DNA of 64,000 bases from NCBI RefSeq assembly GCF_030272615.1, contig NC_081409.1, positions 911,674,340 through 911,738,339 of the forward strand, written 5' to 3'. Made by a program: the position numbers and the translations under genes. The notes under the pieces are model-generated. The model searched no databases. It saw only the letters and a list, made by a program, of their open reading frames with translations, and was not told the origin of the DNA. This DNA comes from Cryptomeria japonica (Eukaryota > Streptophyta > Pinopsida > Cupressales > Cupressaceae). Of this stretch, positions 38,087-49,476 are shown piece by piece. The stretch's first letter is position 1. Every line of letters starts with the position of its first letter.

Positions 38087-39394
38087 TCAAGCAATGGGTC
38101 GGTGGTGGATCTTCTTCCTGTGTTCTCTGGATTGAAGATCCATGTTCACCCTGCCATTGGGATGAGCATTAGACCCATTCGTTCTAAACTTGGGTAGCAC
38201 ATACCACCAAACAGATGTGAAGCAGATTGCAGGAAGTCTGCCATAGAAAACCAGAAAGAAGAGAACAATAATCATGACAGTAGCAATAGCAGTGGCATCA
38301 ATGGCGCCACTGCTTGCTTTCCTTCTCTTCAGGAAAATCTCTGCCTCCTGTAATCTGATGGGCTTCTTTGCAGCTCGACCATCCATAGATACAGTCCTTT
38401 CAAGCTTATTCTTCTCATTATAGGTCTTCTCACTCTCCATTTGGGTATTGTGTTCCTGGCTTCTACTGTCCTTAGAAAACACAGTTGGGCTACTGGGTGC
38501 AGTACAGGAAAACAAAGAGTGGCCTTCAAACCCATATTCTCCAACCAACTTATTCTCTGGAGATGCTTGTACTACCTCCTTGGCAGAACTTTTTTCTCCC
38601 TTGCAGTAAACAAGAGTCTTTGAGAAAATTGAAACCAATGTGACAAATCCCTGCAGCCGCATCTGCAGATAACTCACCACAATCACTGCTGCCATGGCTA
38701 CAGCACGCAGTGCAGACTTTCTGGCCAAGATGATACTCACACTCAACACCCCAAAGACAGCCGTCTTCAGATATACAGACCACCAAGACAGGATGATCAC
38801 AGACACTCTCTCTTCCTTCCTTGCAGACCCATTAATCTCACCTTCACCAATATCATTCTCATCTCTACTGTTCCCATCACTCCTATTCTTCCTTTCCTTG
38901 TCTTCTTTTGTTCTGATGGGTGGCAGAATTAAACCCCCATCAGGGCCACCATGACCACCATTTTTTAACACCACAGGCGTCCATTCTCTGCTGGAATGAG
39001 CAAACCCTTTAACCTCACCTTCACCATTATCATTCCCATCTCCCCTGTTCCCATCACTCTTATTCTTTATTTCCTTGTCCTCTTCTGCTCTGATGGGTGA
39101 CAGGATCGAAACCCCACTAGGGCTACCATGATCACCATTTTTGAACACCACAGGCATCCATCCTCCGCTGGAGTGAGCAAACCTCACCAATTCCTGAGGG
39201 GTTCCTGTCTTGCTGGCATAAAATTCCCGTTTGGCAGAGAGCTCATCATTCAGCCTGGCAAATTTATCAAGGCCTATCGATGAATAGGGATTGTTGGACG
39301 ACTTTCCAACCCTCTGTCGGGGTTTGGATATCTTGGGCGAAACAGCAATCACCTCTTCTTCTCCTTCCACGGCTAATCTCCCACACCGGATCAT
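38087..39394 (-). CDS. ZCF37-like plant membrane protein, copy 2
   Basis: Paralogue of the gene at 22069-23349. The frame is intact, 435 residues, with the same start (MIRCGRLAVEGEEEV), the same NPYSS-x-GLDKF motif, the same doubled FAHSSxxWxPV...ILxPIR block and the same three hydrophobic segments. Differences are substitutions and in-frame indels: about five residues are added in the first repeat (NRGDG-type), and the C-terminus runs nine residues further (ends HHRPIA). The C-terminal membrane segment from GRAAKKPIRLQEAEIF to the tail is almost unchanged, while the linker after the second hydrophobic segment is the most variable. Keeping over 430 codons open while surrounding non-coding DNA has diverged suggests constraint on both copies. 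Function unknown. Confidence 0.75.
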   Translation of the reverse strand: MIRCGRLAVEGEEEVIAVSPKISKPRQRVGKSSNNPYSSIGLDKFARLNDELSAKREFYASKTGTPQELVRFAHSSGGWMPVVFKNGDHGSPSGVSILSPIRAEEDKEIKNKSDGNRGDGNDNGEGEVKGFAHSSREWTPVVLKNGGHGGPDGGLILPPIRTKEDKERKNRSDGNSRDENDIGEGEINGSARKEERVSVIILSWWSVYLKTAVFGVLSVSIILARKSALRAVAMAAVIVVSYLQMRLQGFVTLVSIFSKTLVYCKGEKSSAKEVVQASPENKLVGEYGFEGHSLFSCTAPSSPTVFSKDSRSQEHNTQMESEKTYNEKNKLERTVSMDGRAAKKPIRLQEAEIFLKRRKASSGAIDATAIATVMIIVLFFLVFYGRLPAICFTSVWWYVLPKFRTNGSNAHPNGRVNMDLQSREHRKKIHHRPIA

Positions 39395-41218
39395 AATAAC
39401 GAACTCTTGATTCTGTATCCTATACTAGCTGTGTGTATTTCCACCTCTGTCGTATACCCAGTGAATATATCTCGCACTACAATGTTGCTCAAAAAAAGAT
39501 GCTGCCCAAACTGTCAAGATCGATGAAGCTTTGTTCTACAGACTAAATGGAATGGAAGAAGATGCGAAGTTATATAAGCTTAAAAAGTACAATGGTCAAC
39601 ATCCTGCGCAGATAAGGAAGCTTCAATAAGGATTAGTAGAAGCGTGAAGGGCAAGGTCCTCAATCTTACTGGGTCAAAATAGGCTGAGGAACGAGAATGC
39701 TTCTAATTTATGGTGGAATTGAAATTTTTTAGTGCAATAAGATATATTATTGTAAAGGGAAAAGAACCTTCCTAGTTTAGGCCAATCCAATAGGATGAAA
39801 ACAAAAATAATGATATTTAGTTATGACATTAACTTTAATGATTTATGATTAAGAATAGCAACAATTTTTGTTTACTTTATTTGTCTTATCTTTCTTTTTA
39901 TTTGTTTTATTTTGTGTTGTATGGGTCATTCATAGAAACTTCATGTTCAATTTTGTTTAGCAATAATTTGATTTTATAATTATGTCACATAATGGATGTA
40001 ATAAGTTAACTTTGTAATTATCTCAATCTAATATTATAATAACGATAACAAGACGTAATGCCTACGCAATAGTGGAGAAATGTGTGGAGATAGAAAGGGA
40101 GAGAGGAATATAGAGGGATAGAAAATAGAGAGATGGAGATAAATAGATAGACAAATAGAGATGAATAGGTGAAGGAAGAGGTAGAAAGAGATAAAGAGGA
40201 AGATTAATATACAAGGAGAGGGAGAGGGAGAAATATACAGGGAGAGGGAGAGGGAGAGGGAGAAATAGCTATATATATGGCACTTTGATGGAGTGATAGA
40301 GAAATAGAGATACATCACAAGCAAAATCATGGAGCTGTCCATTTCAAATTATTAATAACTTTCTTTTTTTTTAATTTGAAACAAAGGAGTTTGTATTTGT
40401 TTTATGTTATATATTTTGTATTCATAAATGTATTTATCTTTTTTAATTTCTATGTTTTTTTTAATATAAAATCTTTTGTTATTATATTTTTGGTATATGG
40501 GAATTTGTCTATTTTAAAGAAATGAAAAAGATAATTGGTTGAATAAAATTTTGGTAGAAATATTTCTGTGTATACTTATTTTTTATTAATGTTTTAAGAT
40601 TTGGTGTTTACAAATATGCATGTTAAAATATGTTAATACATAAAAGAGAATAAATCATTTATTTTTAACTATATTAAAATTAATTAATTAAAATAAAAAG
40701 AAGAATCTTTATCATTAGAAAGTGAGATTTCATATTTTATTTTTTCATTATTTTATTATAATTATAGTAGATTGGCTTAGTGTCTTTAATATTGAAATAA
40801 AATTGTATTATTTTTTTATTACTGCAAAGGATTTTTTTTTCTTCTGATTAGATATTGATATAGTATAATACATTTGAAACTTAAAAAATATAGAATAAAT
40901 TTTTATGAAAGTATAGTTCTCAACATGGGAATTGATTTAAGGTATTGTTCTTAAGATAGGAATTTATTTATACAAAATTTAGCTTTGAGATTATTATAAA
41001 ATCTAATGTATTTAGTTAGATTTTTGTTGATATAATTAAATTTATTTATCTTTTGATATAAAATTTTAAAATATTTTTATATAAATTAATTAAATTATAA
41101 ACAATCAGCATATAAACATCATTATTTAGTTAGATTTCTATTGATGTAATTAAATTTATTTATTTTTTATACAAAACAATAAAATATTTTTATATAAATT
41201 AATTAAATTATAAACAAC

Positions 41219-41499
41219 TGTCCAAGGGGTTGAGCTTAACTGGTTAAAACATTGGGTTCTCACTGTGGAGACCCAAGTTCAATTCCCAATAGGGACATCT
41301 GAAGTGGAATTCTAAGTTGTGACTCTTGGCCTTCCATAGGATGGGGAAGGTCTTGGAGTCAATCTAATCAAACAGAATAATAATAATAATTCAAAGATAT
41401 GTAATGGGGATGGGGCCCCCTACTGTGTCCCCATTGGTTCATAGCTCCAGTCAAAAGCTATTCAGGCTTCGGCCAATTACCGATCAAAAAAAAAAAAAA
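41219..41499 (+). mobile_element. tRNA-derived SINE with 17-bp target duplication
   Basis: The head contains an A-box-like GAGCTTAACTGGTTAAAAC and a B-box-like AAGTTCAATTCCC, and the 3' end is a poly(A) run (41486-41499). ATTAAATTATAAACAAC stands immediately on both sides (41202-41218 and 41500-41516), a perfect 17-bp target-site duplication. All the marks of a LINE-mobilised SINE are present, and the intact duplication suggests a fairly young insertion. Confidence 0.92.
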
Positions 41500-41704
41500 A
41501 TTAAATTATAAACAACCATCATTATTTATATAACCCACTTTATAATTATTTATTGTTTTAATATGCATTTTAGCTTTAAGTTAAAAGATAAAACACAATC
41601 ATAATTGCACACTACCTTATAAATTAAATTATTTTATGAGGCATTCTAAATAAATTATTTACATATTATACATTTTATAATGATGTAAACCCTAACTACA
41701 ACCA

Positions 41705-41854
41705 TAACCCTAACCTTAATAGCAAGACAAAATGAACCCTATTCCTTATTGATGTAGGCCTACTATTTTAAACTAAATCAAATCCTAACCCTAATAGTAA
41801 ACCATAATGAACCCTAATCCTTATTGAATTAGGACTACTATTTTGATTCCAATC
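41705..41854. repeat. 80-bp imperfect direct repeat with CCCTAA motifs
   Basis: Two copies share CTAACC(T/C)TAATAG, AATGAACCCTA and TCCTTATTGA...TACTATTTT. CCCTAA occurs several times but not in head-to-tail telomeric order. Confidence 0.6.
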
Positions 41855-41994
41855 CTAACTATAATTATAAATCTAGAATTGAACCAAATGGAATCCTAAA
41901 TCTAACACTGTACCAATACAAAATATACAACTATACAACAATATATAATTTGAAATTAATTTATGTTATGTCTTTCAATTCATGCTGCGACTGC

Positions 41995-42161
41995 TACTAG
42001 CTTATATATATTTAATAATATATATAGAATAAGTTGAGAGATATTCTTCTCGAGGCGCCTATTGCCATTTAATGTTGATAAATTAATAAAAAAATAGACC
42101 CCTCTAGAAGGATATCTCTCGGCTTATTCTATATATATTATTAAATATATACAAGCTAGTA
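41995..42161. mobile_element. Foldback or MITE-like hairpin, 61-bp arms
   Basis: The arm 41995-42055 (TACTAGCTTATATATATTTA...) pairs with 42101-42161 (...TATATACAAGCTAGTA) with about five mismatches, separated by a 45-base loop. Mismatches are mostly C/T or G/A. Confidence 0.75.
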
Positions 42162-42879
42162 TAATAATTACTTAAATATATTTTTTTTTTAAAAACACAT
42201 TAAAATTTGATATATAATAAATATAATGTTATAAATGAAAATTTAAAATATTTTTTTTAATAAAATATTTCTTAAATTATTATTTCTATATAATTATGTT
42301 TTAAAAAATTGATTTTATATTCTAATTTCTAATACATATAATTATCATTGTAAATTTTTGGATTAATATTTAAAGATTAATTATATTTATATAATAATTT
42401 GTATTGACTTAAAATTTTAATTCTAAATACATATGTTATCATAAGTTTTGATCTAAAATTTATCAATTTTTCTTAAACAAATAATAAAAAGAATTAATAA
42501 AATAAGACTCCTGTTTTTCTCAACCACGTACTGTGCTTATTAATTTAGTTCACCTATAGCCCATCGATGGCATAATTTAAATACCCAGGTAAACTTACAT
42601 TTTATTGAGTCGTATGGCAAGTTCTTAATGCCGTGTAAAACACGCATGGAATTTAATGTTTGTACTTTTTCCTGAGGCGTAGTAGATTGATAGAATAATA
42701 GTTATTTTATCAGTACAATGATGTCATAGTAATAAATATAAGAAAATTTTGTACTGTTTTTGGTTGATAAAAATTAAATTTTATGTTTATTGAAATTAAT
42801 GTAGACCAATCAAATGAGAAATAAATCATTTAAAAATTGTGCATTTTGAAAAAACCAAAAATTATTTTAGTTTGAAAAT

Positions 42880-45290
42880 TTTGTTTTGGTGATTTTAATA
42901 GAAATATAAAAATATAATATATTAATAATAATGTAATATTAATTATCATAATAATAACAATAATTTAATATTATTTACAAAATAATAATAAATTTCTTTT
43001 TTAAGTGAAATAATGAACAAATGTGATATCTTTCATTATACTTTATCTATATTCTTCTAAAGATAGGTATGCTAGGTATAATTATAATGAAATTTAGTTT
43101 TATAATTATAGATGCTATTAAATTCAATGAGTTAAGATTAAAAATAACAATAATTTGATAATTATCATGAAATCAAAATATTGTAGTGATTCTATGTAGA
43201 GATAGATGGGTTCAAGACTGGGGAATAATTTGTGACCATAAATATGCCATCTATCTTGAACTTGTACCACGTGATTTGCTAAAAAAAAAAAAAATGTTTT
43301 TCTTTTTTGTCTTTTTCCTTTTTTTTTTAAATCTGAAAAATACATATATTAATAAAAGAAAGAATGTACAATAAAGATGCCTTTCAAGACATGCATCTTG
43401 AAAGAACTATTTGAGTTTGTCTACATTTGCAACAAAGCTTTACAACAAGGGGCAATTCATAGAACCTCCAAGTGAAATAATACAAGTGCAACTTGTAATT
43501 TCTAATAAGATAGGTATCGCTTTTCTCCAAGAGTATCAAGCACATGCTCCTCTGCAATGAAATTCTTAGTTATGAGTAGAGATCCATTGTAAACTAACAA
43601 GGTCATAAGTGTTACGGGATCACTAGATCTGCCTTTTTTGTGGATATAAAAGTGTTTTTTTTTTAAATCTAAATATCTTGGAAAATGAGATTTATGGGTT
43701 TATTTTTTGGGCACAAAATGCCATCTAGGCATCCATTAGTTCATCAAAATTTGTCACAATTTGTGAGAAAATTTAAAAAATTAAAAACAAGATCTCGCAA
43801 TAACTTTTTTCATGCAATTTTTTTTGAAAAATTTCTGAGTCTAAACCTCGACCCAAAAAAGCATCTAGGTATCTATCGGATTTTTCTTTTAGTGAGCAAA
43901 TTTTATAAAGATCAAGTCACAAGGGTCATGTTGTTGGTTCACTTTATCGCTCGTCAAAGTTTGATGTGCTATTTTCACTCTTGGGCTAATATCTTTTTGT
44001 CATTCTCCATTTTTTATGATTGTTATGGTGTTAGAAAGGTCTCTCAGAGCTCTTCGCATCTATCCATGCACTTTTTCTAGATTATGTCGTAGATATATTT
44101 TATTTAGTCTTTTGTGTTATCACTTTATGACTAATTACTTGGTCTTTTGGCTCTTGGAAACTTTTTGTTTGCATTGGATGGCTTCCCTCGCGTTTTTCTA
44201 CATGTCTTTCTAACACGTTTCTCTATTTGGGCATTTTTAGCATCCTTTTCATGCACTTTTTTGTTTGTAGATACGTTGAGATAAAGTGTCACTTTTGAGT
44301 ATGGTTTTTGGAGATTTTGCACATTCTATTGTGCCTTTTTTGTACATGCATTGTATTATAAAGTGGCATGGGGGGGTATGTAGTGCCTTTTGATTTACCA
44401 TCACACTAATGTTCAATAAGTGTCCCTCCATGACGACAATGAATCCTAGAGATTCTTGTCCCATGCATGTGTGCATTGGTTGCATACCTTTTTTCAATTG
44501 CAAGTACTTTTTTGTGCACATTCATATGTTTGTTCTCCATATTGCAAGTATGTAGTTTCAATGGACCTATTATCTCTCTCCATTGTCAGCATTATGGGGA
44601 ATTATAGTATTGGTGCTAATGCTTCCTTGGTTTCTCTTTGGAGTGAGTTATGTATTCAATATTTGCCCCTATGTCATATCTGGATGCAATAGTTATATTT
44701 CAATGAGATGAAGCTTTTACCATATAGAAATTCTTGCATTCCAGTTTTGTGGAGGTGAGTTATCCTCAGTTGATTAGTTCTTTAGACTATTGGCAACTTG
44801 TATTTTTCACTAGCAGTTTACATTTGCATATTTGAGTAGTGTTGTTGGGATCGCTCGTGCAGATTCATGTGTCAAATTTGCATCTTCATCAATCAAATGT
44901 ATGCCTTAATTTTCCATCTTATTATTCAAGTAGTGACATTGGGTGAACTCATGCAAATTATTGCCTTTAGAGGAGGTTTTTCATTCAACACTATATAAAT
45001 CTCTTTGTTTGGCAGTTGTATACAACTTCTTCATGCTTCAGAGGATATTCGTTATGCTCATATTCCTTCTAGGACATTGATTTTGAGGTTTCTTAGTCCT
45101 TCATTCTCGTTTTCTCTCTTTTGGAGAGGATTTTTCTCCCATCAGTTTTTCTCCTTTTCTTTGGTTGTGAGAGACCTTTTCTTACAACTCTCATTTATGG
45201 AAGGTGTTCTTTGTATGTTGTTTGATCTTGTAGGCTTGTGTTGCAAAATTCAATAATGTAGGCATTTAATATGTGCATCATGCATTTAAT
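42880..45290. other. Duplicated AT-rich non-coding block, copy 2
   Basis: Counterpart of 25070-27430. The small frames here (for example 43685-44080) are not conserved in copy 1 and are not treated as genes. The solo LTR present in copy 1 is absent. Confidence 0.5.
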
Positions 45291-45649
45291 ATTTATATCA
45301 AGGGTAGTTGTCTCGTTACATAGGATTAGGACACATGTTCACATCTTGTGTAATCCTACCTCACACCTTGCCTATATAAGCAAGGCATGTTGCACTTCTA
45401 TATTTGTATTCAACCATTATTATTATCTTCATCATAGAGGTGTGGGTAGGCCTCTCTTGATCTATTAAGGAATTCTCTACTAACTATTAGAGGGAGAGCC
45501 TAGGTTCATTTTCCTAGAAAGTTGCAATAATAGACTAGAGGTTTTGATATATTATCTTGTAACCTACAATTGATACACCATTTCTTTGAAATTATTGGCA
45601 AACTAACTAGACTTGGGGCACTCATGTCACATGAGAATGCCAACAAAAG

Positions 45650-46497
45650 TTTAGCATTATGATATTCAACTAACTAATGCTCTCATTCCACTTTGTTTTT
45701 AGGGTAAAAATGAACCCACTCAACTTGACCTCTCCCATGTATAGATTTAACATTGACAAGTTATTATTTCCTATAAGGATATTGTGTTGGAATAACTCAC
45801 ATAGTAGGTCATGTTTCTCTAGGGTTCTTTTGAAATCGTTCTCTGAAAAATCTTGATCATTATAAAAGTCAACAAGGAGGTTGTAGGAGATGCATAAAAT
45901 TTGGCATCTATAAAATTATTCTCTTAGAAAGAGAGTGAACATACCTAATGGTTTACATAAGATAGAGAGTACCTCTCTAAGTGCATAAGCCTAAGCTACT
46001 CACTCTTTGAATAAAGTATCTTCCTCCTTAATGTTAATGGTAGGTGGGATAGAGCCTCTATAGAGCCATATGAAAGAGTGAGGAGATGATGTAGTGAAGG
46101 TGGAGTCAAGAGCAGAGTCAGACTTATTCTTTTTCTTTAGTTTGGTTGGCTTGAATTGGAGCAAATCTTCCCACACTCTTTGGCCATTTTCATATTTTAG
46201 AAAGTGGTGCTTAATCACCAAATGGATAAGTCTATATTGTATTAGTTGGTTGTTGTTGTATTTAAATATAATAACCATTGATTACAAATAAGAGTGTAGA
46301 AATGTAGGCAAATCAATGTGACATTTTGATGGGTTTTCCCCTTGGTAGAGATGGGCAAGCATACACATACTTAGCACAAGTAGCATACCATATTGTCCAT
46401 CACAAGTGAAAAATATCATGGCCCATACTACCATTGTAGACCACAATTTATGAAGGTTGGTTTGTTTGATCCCTTTTATAGGGCCCTTGTTGATCAC
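45650..46497 (-). pseudogene. Decayed coding remnant, unknown family, copy 2
   Basis: Counterpart of 29194-30066: INKGPIKGIKQ, VVWAMIFFTCDGQYGM and KHHFLKYENGQRVWED remain readable on the minus strand, with stops between them. The predicted residues match copy 1 better than chance frames would, but the family is unknown to me. Confidence 0.4.
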
Positions 46498-47944
46498 ATT
46501 AAGGAAAAGGATCTAGAGCAACATGGAGACTTTAGATAAGTTGGATTTGTAGGATGGTTTAGACTAAGAAATGTTTCGTGACCTCTAAAATGTTATCAAG
46601 TTGGTTGATGATGCTTAGGATCACTGTAATAGGAACCCCCTTGATCATAGATAACCTGAAGTGGCAATTCTACAAAAGTTCATCAACTAATTCTAGTTCA
46701 AGCCCTTTTAAATTCTACAAGAATTCTAACTAGCCATCTTGGGAAAGCACCTCAATACTAAGTTGATCAATTACTATTTCTTTGACTCAAAATCCTTTTC
46801 TACCCCATGATTGTACTAGTGACTATTAGGTTAATGTAATGTATAATGCTAGAATTTGGAGTGCTACAAGTAGTATGATGAAAGTTGATGTAGATATATA
46901 ATAACTCTAGCAAGACTTACAAAATATGAAAATAGTTATGAAATTATGCACACTATAATTAGTTATGCATTTTTCCCATGAAAAGTGGCATGGCGAGCAT
47001 GATGTCTTACATTTGGATCATATTGTGATGCAATAAAGTATCATAATAAAAATAACTACACATGAGTTGGTGATCCACTCCTACTGGGAACTTATTGATT
47101 GTACTATTTCCACTAGGAATTCTTAGTGGCGACTTGTGCGATGCTCTCACCTTGGTTGCAACCACTTAAAATCTTAAATGAATAGGAGGAATATTGTAGA
47201 AATGATGATAGAATCATACATGGGAGCCTCTAACTTTATTTCCTAGCATTGATGAGACCATTATGCTTCATTAATTTTTTAATTAGTCTACCACAAATGT
47301 AGGCCAAATCAAACTACATATTGGAAGGGGTACATGTTCCATTAATTCACTAATAAGTATGATTAAAATAACTCATACATCATGTCGTACTACATATCAA
47401 AGGGGGATTTATCTTGATAAATGTAACTCATTAACAAGATCACATTTATTTATATGAGAATTGAATGGAAGGTGCACTTAGAGACTTGGTACATTTAATG
47501 CAATTGTAATTAGCATAACTTTTATAAGAAACATATAAAACACACAAAAACACTTACCTCTTAGGTGTCATTGCTTAAATAGTGAATGGGTGGGAAGTGA
47601 TCTTGAGTGAACAAATATTTCTAGAGCATGGTAACATGATAAATATTGGACACTGTTTCCAAGCTCAGTAGGATGTGATAGTATTTTTGGGGTACTCAAA
47701 ATTGAGAGAGTTCATGGAAAATCCCAAGTAGACCATGGAGGAGGTTGTCGTTTTTTATTTTCACACTCCTCATATCTTAGTACAAGGGCCACCATTTTTT
47801 TTGTTTTCAATACTTCTTTCCTTTTTTTGAGAGAAGGGCCACTATTCGTTGTTTTCATATGAACTCCTTGATTTGGTTTTCCATATTGCTTTCTCATGAT
47901 TAGGGCATTAGACCCATGGAAGAGAGATCTTCTAAGGTGAAGTG

Positions 47945-49025
47945 CTCAATCTGAGCTTGCATTTTTACAAATAAATTTTATTTAGATTTTTTTTTAAAGA
48001 TTTTTAATCTAAGGGAATTAACCAAGAGGGTTTGTTAGTTACCATTGATTAGCGACAATTAAATTTCTCCATTATTATAGATATGATTGATTTCATATGG
48101 GCCTAACCACCTAGTATGCAATTTAATCTCAAAATAATAATATCTAGAATCATAATAGCAACTCCTAGTCACCAAACTTAAAATCTTTTACTAATGGCAT
48201 ACTTACTATGCCACTCCTTGCTTTGATGTTGAATTATTCTGGTATGATTAAGTGCTTCTAGTTGTATCTCATCCATTCTCTTGAGTTGTGTAATCTAGAG
48301 CCATTAGGCCTTTTTTAGATTAATCCTAGCCTCCAATGTTATTTTTAGTATTTTGAGTTCATCATCTATGGGGAATATTGGTTGCTTCTCATAGACTAAC
48401 TCATAGGGGTTGAAACTAGTGGTAGTCCTCTAGGTGGTATTATAAGCGTAAACAACCTCAATCAACCTATTAGCTTGATCAGAATTATTGGCTAAAATAG
48501 TTTGGGTCAAAATATTTTCCGATTATTAATTAGTCACCTCAACCTTTCCATTTGTTTGGGGATAATAAGGAGAATTCAATTTCTATGACACATTTGGCAT
48601 CTTCTCACAACGTCTTTGATCATTGTTGACACAAATCATGGTCCTAACTTGAAACTAAAATCCTTGGAGCTCCAATCCTCTACAAAATATATTTTTTATA
48701 GAAAATATACCATCTTCACTTTTCATGCTATAGGAAAGGCCTTTTCTTCCACCCATTTATTGTCAATGCAAACTAGTATGCAATGATTACTTTTAGTTGG
48801 TGGGTTGATTGGTCTAATAAACTCTATTCCCTAATTTTTAAATGCTTCAAGAGCCACTTCTAGGTGAAGAGTTATTTCACCAAAGAGTGTGAGTCTCCCT
48901 ATCCATTGGAATTAGTAACATTATTTAACATACCAATGGATGTCCCTAATCATGGTAGACCAATATTATACAACTCTAAGAACCTTGTGTGTTGTTCAAA
49001 GAACTAAAAAATGGCCCCTCAAGGG
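47945..49025 (-). pseudogene. Ty3/gypsy integrase remnant
   Basis: Reading the minus strand and allowing for stops and shifts gives the landmarks of a plant gypsy integrase in order. GIEFIRPINPP and LVCIDNKWVEEKAFP lie near 48.75-48.83 kb. SPYYPQTNGKVEV is near 48.55 kb. TTTSFNPYELVYEKQPIFPI is near 48.4 kb. RWLGPYEI, of the C-terminal chromatin- and DNA-binding region, is near 48.1 kb. In intact elements this enzyme inserts the cDNA in the nucleus. It is heavily decayed and no LTR of its own is identified. It lies just right of the segmental duplication border. Confidence 0.75.
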
Positions 49026-49476
49026 CTCTTCGTGGCATGCATGTATTATATCATATAGTTCAATTTCTTACACACATCTTTGTAACACATAATTAGGATA
49101 AAATTTCAATAATACACAATTTAGCCATGTAAAAATAGAGCTATTTCTAAGTAAATATATTTTTTGGACTAAAGTGTGGAGGGTAATAACAATGGTAAGA
49201 AAAGATAATGAAAGGGGAAACACATAGGAGAATGCCCCCAAATCTAGATAAGTGTAGTGATAAGTGGAAAAAATAGGAGGTAGAGTTTGAAATGAAAGTG
49301 TATGTGTACATGAGGTAAAGAAAATATATAACATGGGTAGAAGTGATACTTAAGGAATTATGTAGAAGGAATGAAGTAAGTCATGAGAGGATAAGAATAA
49401 TAGTATTAGGAAAATGCTTGATAGATACAAGAAGTATAACATGTATCTATAAATCATGTAACATCATCCTAAATCT

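Larger units (their letters stand above)
40040..42870. mobile_element. 2.8-kb AT-rich insertion private to copy 2
   Basis: Copy 1 passes from CTAATATTATAATAAC to TTTAATAGAAATATAAAAAT within about 80 bp (25000-25090), whereas copy 2 has 2.8 kb between them. Contents: a GA-rich stretch (40065-40275), AT-rich sequence, a SINE (41219-41499), an imperfect repeat with CCCTAA motifs (41705-41854) and a foldback (41995-42161). No gene and no clear ends of a single element were found, so it may be composite. Confidence 0.5.
31295..47804 (+). repeat. Tandem segmental duplication, copy 2
   Basis: Direct repeat of 19204-31294. The junction reads GGGCCACAATTTTTTTTGTA. Copy 1's left border (CCTTTTGTAAATG) and copy 2's right border (CATTTTTTTTGTTTTC) share TTTTGT with it, so microhomology of 6 bp (part of a T-run) marks the breakpoint. 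This copy is 4.4 kb longer because of the insertions at 31744-36334 and about 40040-42870. Confidence 0.88.

Noticed and set aside
41690-41870. Interstitial telomere
   Set aside because: CCCTAA occurs scattered inside an 80-bp repeat, not as head-to-tail CCCTAAA units.
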